This document shows, in pieces, positions 59,280 to 64,000 of a stretch of DNA of 64,000 nucleotides; the stretch's first letter is position 1, and the number at the start of each line of letters is the position of its first letter. The position numbers and the translations under genes are program-made. Source of the stretch: Chamaelirium japonicum (taxonomy: Eukaryota; Streptophyta; Magnoliopsida; Liliales; Melanthiaceae). The notes under the pieces were generated by a model. The model was not told the origin of the DNA, searched no databases, and was given only the letters and a program-made list of their open reading frames with translations. The DNA lies in NCBI GenBank assembly GCA_947650365.1, contig OX393552.1:17536775-17600774 (forward strand), read 5' to 3'.

Positions 59280-59990
59280 TTTTTCCAATTAATAAATTTA
59301 AAATGGTCCTAAAAAAAATTTAATTCAAAATCATCAGAGGGTTTTTTCAAAATATTATTAAAAAATAAATATTTAACTAAATAGCGGCTGACCAAAACTA
59401 TCTACCAACCTAGGGCTCTGACAGCCACATGGCATGTCAGCGCCATAAAGCGAGCATGGGATTTTTATTTTTTTTTCATCTCAAGTAGTACCCGGTATTT
59501 GGATTATCAGGTTTAAATCCGATATTCTGGATACCGAGTTTAACCAAAGCCTCTTGTATAACCGTTTTCATACTTAGCCTTTTTCTCGGGTAATCTAAAT
59601 ACCGGGTTCTACTCGAGACGAAAAAAAAAATCTCGCGCTCACTTTACGGTGCTGACATGCCACGTGGCTGGCAGAGCGCTAGGTTGGTAAATAGTTTTGG
59701 GCAGGTGCTATTTAGTTAAAAATGTATTTTTTTAATAATATTTTGAAAATAAAAAAATCTCGCGCTCGTTTTACGGCGCTGACATGCCACGTGGCTGTCA
59801 GAGCGCTAGATTGGTAAATAGTTTTGGGCAGGCGCTATTTAGTTAAATATATTTTTTTAAATTAATATTTTGAAAAAAAACCCTATCATCGGCCTGACGT
59901 GGCATGATGGTGCTGAAAATTGTTTGCCACGCCGGTGATTTGATATTGCTCAATAAATCCGACATCCGGAATGCCGAATTTAACTGAAAC
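59280..59990. repeat. Composite repeat with GACATGCCACGTGG modules
   Basis: Two tandem copies in plus orientation (59655-59750 and 59778-59870) and one inverted copy (59345-59450) of a module with GACATGCCACGTGGCTGTCA, GAGCGCTAG, GGTAAATAGTTTTG and AATATTTTGAAAA. Between them are inverted CCCGGTATTTGGATTATC and GATAATCTAAATACCGGG-like segments. Non-coding. Further copies are at 62470 and 21540. Confidence 0.7.
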
Positions 59991-60785
59991 TAATACTTGT
60001 TTTGAATAAAAAAAAATGTTTGACACTTGGTTTTTTTTGTGAAGGGTTTAAACCTGTATTTTGGTTACTAGGTTTATCGAATGACAAAAAAATATACGTC
60101 AACATGGCGAGTTCTTTTTGGCGCGTCACAACACGTGGAAAAGTCCTACACTTTTACTTGCATCAAGTATCGGTGCGATTTTAGTGAAAAGTTCGGTTTC
60201 CACTTCCTAGGGAACCTAATCCATATCCCTGGGCAGAGTCTAGGATCCCAGAGGATGGATGGGAGTCTTTGTGAAATCGCTTGGTAGCCCCAACTTTTGT
60301 GGGTCGATTTGATTATGTGCACTTGTCAAGTATGGGAAGTCAGCGAGGTAATGTTATAATCTCGAAGGCAGAGGGTGTCATGTATAGATCGTTGGTCATG
60401 TACTATAATATCGATGTTTGAGCCAACCAGATGTCGTATTTGGTCACAATTTTTCCTTGCACCTAGTGTGATCGGTGAATCACACACATCCCCGATCGGC
60501 AGGCAAAGGAAAGGTTGTGATTGGGTGCCATGCGAGGGTGGCTAAAAAATTAGGAGAACTCTCGTGCTGAATAGTATACATCTTTAAGTCATCAATTTTT
60601 TGTGTGTTGCTATTTGCACTCATAAAAATGCTAGAGATGCCCAGATTAAAATTGAAAAAATGTCTATTGCATCCAGCTACGAATTGTTGTGGGTACAACA
60701 ATGTGTTCAACTTCTCCTCCAAGCACTGGTGCCCAGCGCCACGGCCAAGCCCCCACCATCTCCTATGTCGCCTCCACCACCACCA
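59991..60785. other. Intergenic DNA, nothing recognised
   Basis: No gene or transposon end recognised. Confidence 0.4.
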
Positions 60786-60786
60786 T

Positions 60787-61216
<430 letters not shown>

Positions 61217-61249
61217 GTTTCCTATATATATATACACACACAAAAATAT

Positions 61250-62095
61250 TATAATAAACTATTTTCTCTAATTATCACTTAGTAATCGGGGATCTTGCCT
61301 GGTATGCAGAGAGTTTTACGTCAAACTGTGAAAAATTATGCTAAATAGTTAGCAACCCTTCTCCTCTTGATTATCATCTTAGTAATCGTGGCTCCTGCTT
61401 GGTAAGCAAAGAGTTTTACGTCAAACAGTGAGAAGTCAGGATAAGAAAGGAAGGTAGTCTGGTCTAACTTCGTAGCCTAACCTAGTAGGTCCATAGGTGT
61501 GTCTCTACACCCAATATCCCAAAGTCAATTGATTAGGGAGTTACCAACCAGAAAACTCGATAAATGGGCTGCATAGAAAACTCAAGGGGGTGGACAGTAC
61601 ACAAAGTCCTATTATTATTACTATAATTATTTTTAGTATAAAAACATGCTTATATGTTTGCCGACCTGTACCATTCACTATTTTTATGATAATCAAGAAA
61701 TTCTAAACATTGTCTAAAGTTAAAAGTAGGATAATAGTCTATTGACATCATACTGGACCCTCACTACATAAGAGAGATAATGTAGAGATGAGCTGATTAA
61801 CAATTTAGTTTAGAACAAGCAATGAATAATTTATATAAATATCTGGCTTTAACACATCTTACTGCAAATAAATTGGTCTCTTTAATAGTGTTGGTTATAC
61901 AATTCCATATGACACTAATATGCGCATATTCATACCTTTATATGTTCTCAATGATGAACCTACCTGCGCTTAGATGCTATAATTATACAATATTTTTATT
62001 CTTTACTTGAGGACGAGCAAAGTTCTAGCTTGGGGGTGTGATTGGTGTGGAAATCCATCGTATTTACACCCCTAAACATTAGCTCAATCGTGCCA
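61250..62095 (+). mobile_element. Degraded LTR retrotransposon 3' region
   Basis: TTGAGGACGAGCAAAG, then CTAGCTTGGGGGTGTGATTG at 62007-62045, resembles the polypurine tract and 3' LTR start of plant Ty3/gypsy elements. Upstream there is a diverged direct repeat of TTAGTAATCG and AGAGTTTTACGTCAAAC (61282 and 61380). No intact domain remains. Confidence 0.45.
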
Positions 62096-62269
62096 CCCCT
62101 GCACTATTTGACCATGATAACATTTAGCTTGTTTTACAAGAGAATAACAACTTACATTAGAAACAGTGAAATAAAGAGCATTACAACGGAGTGCTAAGAG
62201 TCGAGGAGCATCACTAAAGGCACCCCCCAGAGCCAACTTCTCGCGGACAATACAAATACATAGTTTGAT

Positions 62270-62590
62270 CAATCGGGACTCCGCGTCGATCGATTGGATT
62301 GCCCCGGTTATTAGAATACCGGTTTTAAAACCGGCATTGTAAACACCGGTTTTAACAGGGGTTAAGTTTATTGTGGAAGTGGGATTAGGGGGGACAGTGC
62401 TTAGTAAACTTGGCAATACAGATACCGGGTTTATCTGAACCCAGGGAAAAAAAATAGACACCTAACGTGACAAGCGCTTTTCGACGCTGACATGCCACGT
62501 GGCTGTCAGAGCGCTAGTCTGACAAATGCTTTTGGTCAACTGCTATTTAACTAAATATTTTGAAAAAAATCCCTTGTCTTAATCGAGGGA
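62270..62590 (+). repeat. Composite repeat copy with CCGGTTTTAAAACCGG
   Basis: Contains ACCGGTTTTAAAACCGG and GATACCGGGTTTATC. It then has GACATGCCACGTGGCTGTCA, GAGCGCTAG and TATTTTGAAAAAAAT in the same order as at 59.6 kb. Confidence 0.6.
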
Positions 62591-62772
62591 GATTATTCAT
62601 CATCACGAGCGGACTACCTGAAAAGGAGAAGAGGAAGAAACCCCCCTCCCTGGCGGGGAGGTAGTTGAGGGACCAATGTGAAAATACCCCATAGGCCGGG
62701 AGGTTTATGTAATTTGCCAATTTTATTTTTTATTTTTGCAAATTCCCCCTCATTTTCTTACCACACATTTCA

Positions 62773-62781
62773 TTTCCCGCC
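62773..62781 (+). promoter_or_regulatory. E2F-type site upstream of EXO1
   Basis: TTTCCCGCC, a match to the TTTSSCGS consensus, 148 bp before the EXO1 ATG. E2F control is common for plant replication and repair genes. Function here is inferred. Confidence 0.45.
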
Positions 62782-62928
62782 CTTCCTCACTCGAAGCCTC
62801 CTCTAAATCCGCGGGTACCTCGTTCGTCTGATCGAATGAAGCAACGACGCCAAAGGCCAAACAGGGACGAGGGAAAGAGGGGGGAGCGACAGGGATCGAT
62901 CATCAAGGGTTCCGAGTGAGGGCCGGTA

Positions 62929-63089
62929 ATGGGGATCCAGGGTCTGCTCCCCCAGCTGAAGTCGATCATGGTGCCGATCCACGTGCAGGAGCTCCGCGGG
63001 CGGACGGTGGCCGTCGACACCTACTCCTGGCTCCACAAGGGCGCCCTCTCCTGCAGCGCCCACCTCTGCAAGGGCCTCCCCACCTTCAG
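62929..63089 (+). CDS. EXO1: Exonuclease 1, first exon (gene cut by window edge)
   Basis: Exon 1 encodes 53 codons plus 2 nt ([19 protein letters not shown]... ending GLPTF) and ends at a GT donor (63090). EXO1 is a nuclear 5'-3' exonuclease and flap nuclease of the RAD2/XPG family, acting in mismatch repair and resection. The N-terminal XPG domain begins with MGIQGLLP, and [13 protein letters not shown] supplies metal-binding Asp30. The start is certain because the family requires the free MG(I/V)-GLLP terminus. The next exon is not in the remaining 900 bp, so the gene continues past 64000. Confidence 0.9.
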
Positions 63090-64000
63090 GTATCATCTTT
63101 CATCACCTTCAATGCATTTTTCTCCTTCCTTCTTGGAGATTTTTATTTCCATCCAAGAAGTCAAGAACTAACCCACCCATCGATTTGTACTGCATAAGGG
63201 TTGCCCCTCTTGCTGCTCTTCTTGACCCCTTTTCCTTCCCCATTCTTCCCCGCCATGGGTTCATCTTAAACAAACCCATAATGTATTTGTGGAGGGGTAA
63301 TCTGAAACGGGTCTCCCTTTTTTCCTTCCCATTCTCTCTATTTGTCAATTTATTTGGATACTTGACTTGAATCTTTCTCATTGCTGATATCAGTACACGC
63401 TTCTTCTTTGTATCTCTCTGTAAATTAAATGGCTTAGTTTTTTTTATAATTTTTTAAAATTAATGTATGTTCTAATGCATTACATTGCAAGATTCATTTT
63501 CAACAATGGAAAAAGAAGCTCTTAGTAATGCCTTAGATTGCAAGATGCATTTTCATCAATGGGAAAAGAAACCCTTATTCATTGAGATCACGGAGCGAAA
63601 TTGAGCGATTTGACAACGAATTGGGTGCAAATCAGCATGCAAAATACGACCTTTGCAGTTATCGTGGAGGTCTATTAAGCATCTTAATAAGATCACATGA
63701 TAACCTATCTTGCCTCCAAATTTCATTTCACAATCCGTTATGCCTTCAGCATGACGAAGAGACGCCCTTGGCTGTCCATTGGAATACCAGATGTTTTTTA
63801 TTAGGAACCCCCTCACCATAAACTTTAGTTTTACATTAATGTTGAAGCAAAATGACATAGGAGAGGCTGCGTTGGAATGCAGCATTGAGATTTGTATAGG
63901 TTTATAAGGACGTGTATGATACATTTATTAATGCGAGACCTCAACGTTACTAAAAGTTGGGACGCTATCCCAAATATTATATCATGTAGTTCGAATACTA
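63090..64000 (+). other. EXO1 intron 1 (partial)
   Basis: AT-rich intron. A direct repeat (GCAAGATTCATTTTCAACAA at about 63488, GCAAGATGCATTTTCATCAA at about 63540) is the only structure seen. No second exon was recognised. Confidence 0.6.

Overview
This is a nuclear segment of a flowering-plant genome. It has spliced genes with GT-AG introns, long introns packed with transposons, LTR retrotransposons, TRIMs, MULE-type MITEs, Helitron-like ends and many long (GA)n, (TA)n and (CA)n arrays. The species cannot be named from the sequence. Nothing bacterial, viral or CRISPR-like is present.

Four host protein-coding genes are recognised, and I rebuilt their exons by hand. YIF1 (+, 18284-20329, 4 coding exons, 267 aa) is an ER-Golgi membrane trafficking protein. 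A CHCHD2-type twin CX9C mitochondrial protein (+, 21906-27468, 5 exons, 139 aa) follows it. ALDH6B2 (-, 29680-59098, 19 exons, 540 aa) is mitochondrial methylmalonate-semialdehyde dehydrogenase. The first exon of EXO1 (+, 62929-63089) is present and the gene runs off the right edge. All reconstructed splice junctions keep the reading frame.

Layout: 1-18 kb has no intact gene recognised. It holds microsatellites, a set of nested foldback elements sitting on those microsatellites, a Cassandra-like 5S-bearing LTR, Helitron-like elements, MITEs, a 1.1-kb dispersed repeat and a LINE remnant. 18.3-20.3 kb is YIF1. 20.5-21.8 kb holds a MULE MITE, an LTR-like fragment and a 40-bp tandem array. 21.8-27.5 kb is the CHCHD2-like gene, with a SET-methyltransferase (ATXR3-like) exon fragment in intron 1. 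27.7-28.1 kb is a complete small TRIM. 29.7-59.2 kb is ALDH6B2. 59.3-62.6 kb is intergenic repeats and a Ty3/gypsy-like 3' fragment. 62.8-64 kb is the EXO1 promoter, exon 1 and start of intron 1.

The largest single feature is a 14,945-bp LTR retrotransposon (40334-55278) inside ALDH6B2 intron 7, in the same orientation as the gene. It has 2,541-bp LTRs that differ at only two sites I could find, and an exact 5-bp target duplication (CCAAT). It has a PBS, a PPT and one roughly 2,020-codon Gag-protease ORF. I see no reverse transcriptase, RNase H or integrase, so it looks like a very young non-autonomous TR-GAG-type element. Its Gag ORF contains a long internal duplication in which the second copy has lost the protease.

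The most unusual repeat structure is a family of foldback elements (4.5, 5.0, 8.6, 12.4 and 60.9 kb). In the full-length members each arm is itself a palindrome, and all members lie at the edges of dinucleotide microsatellites.
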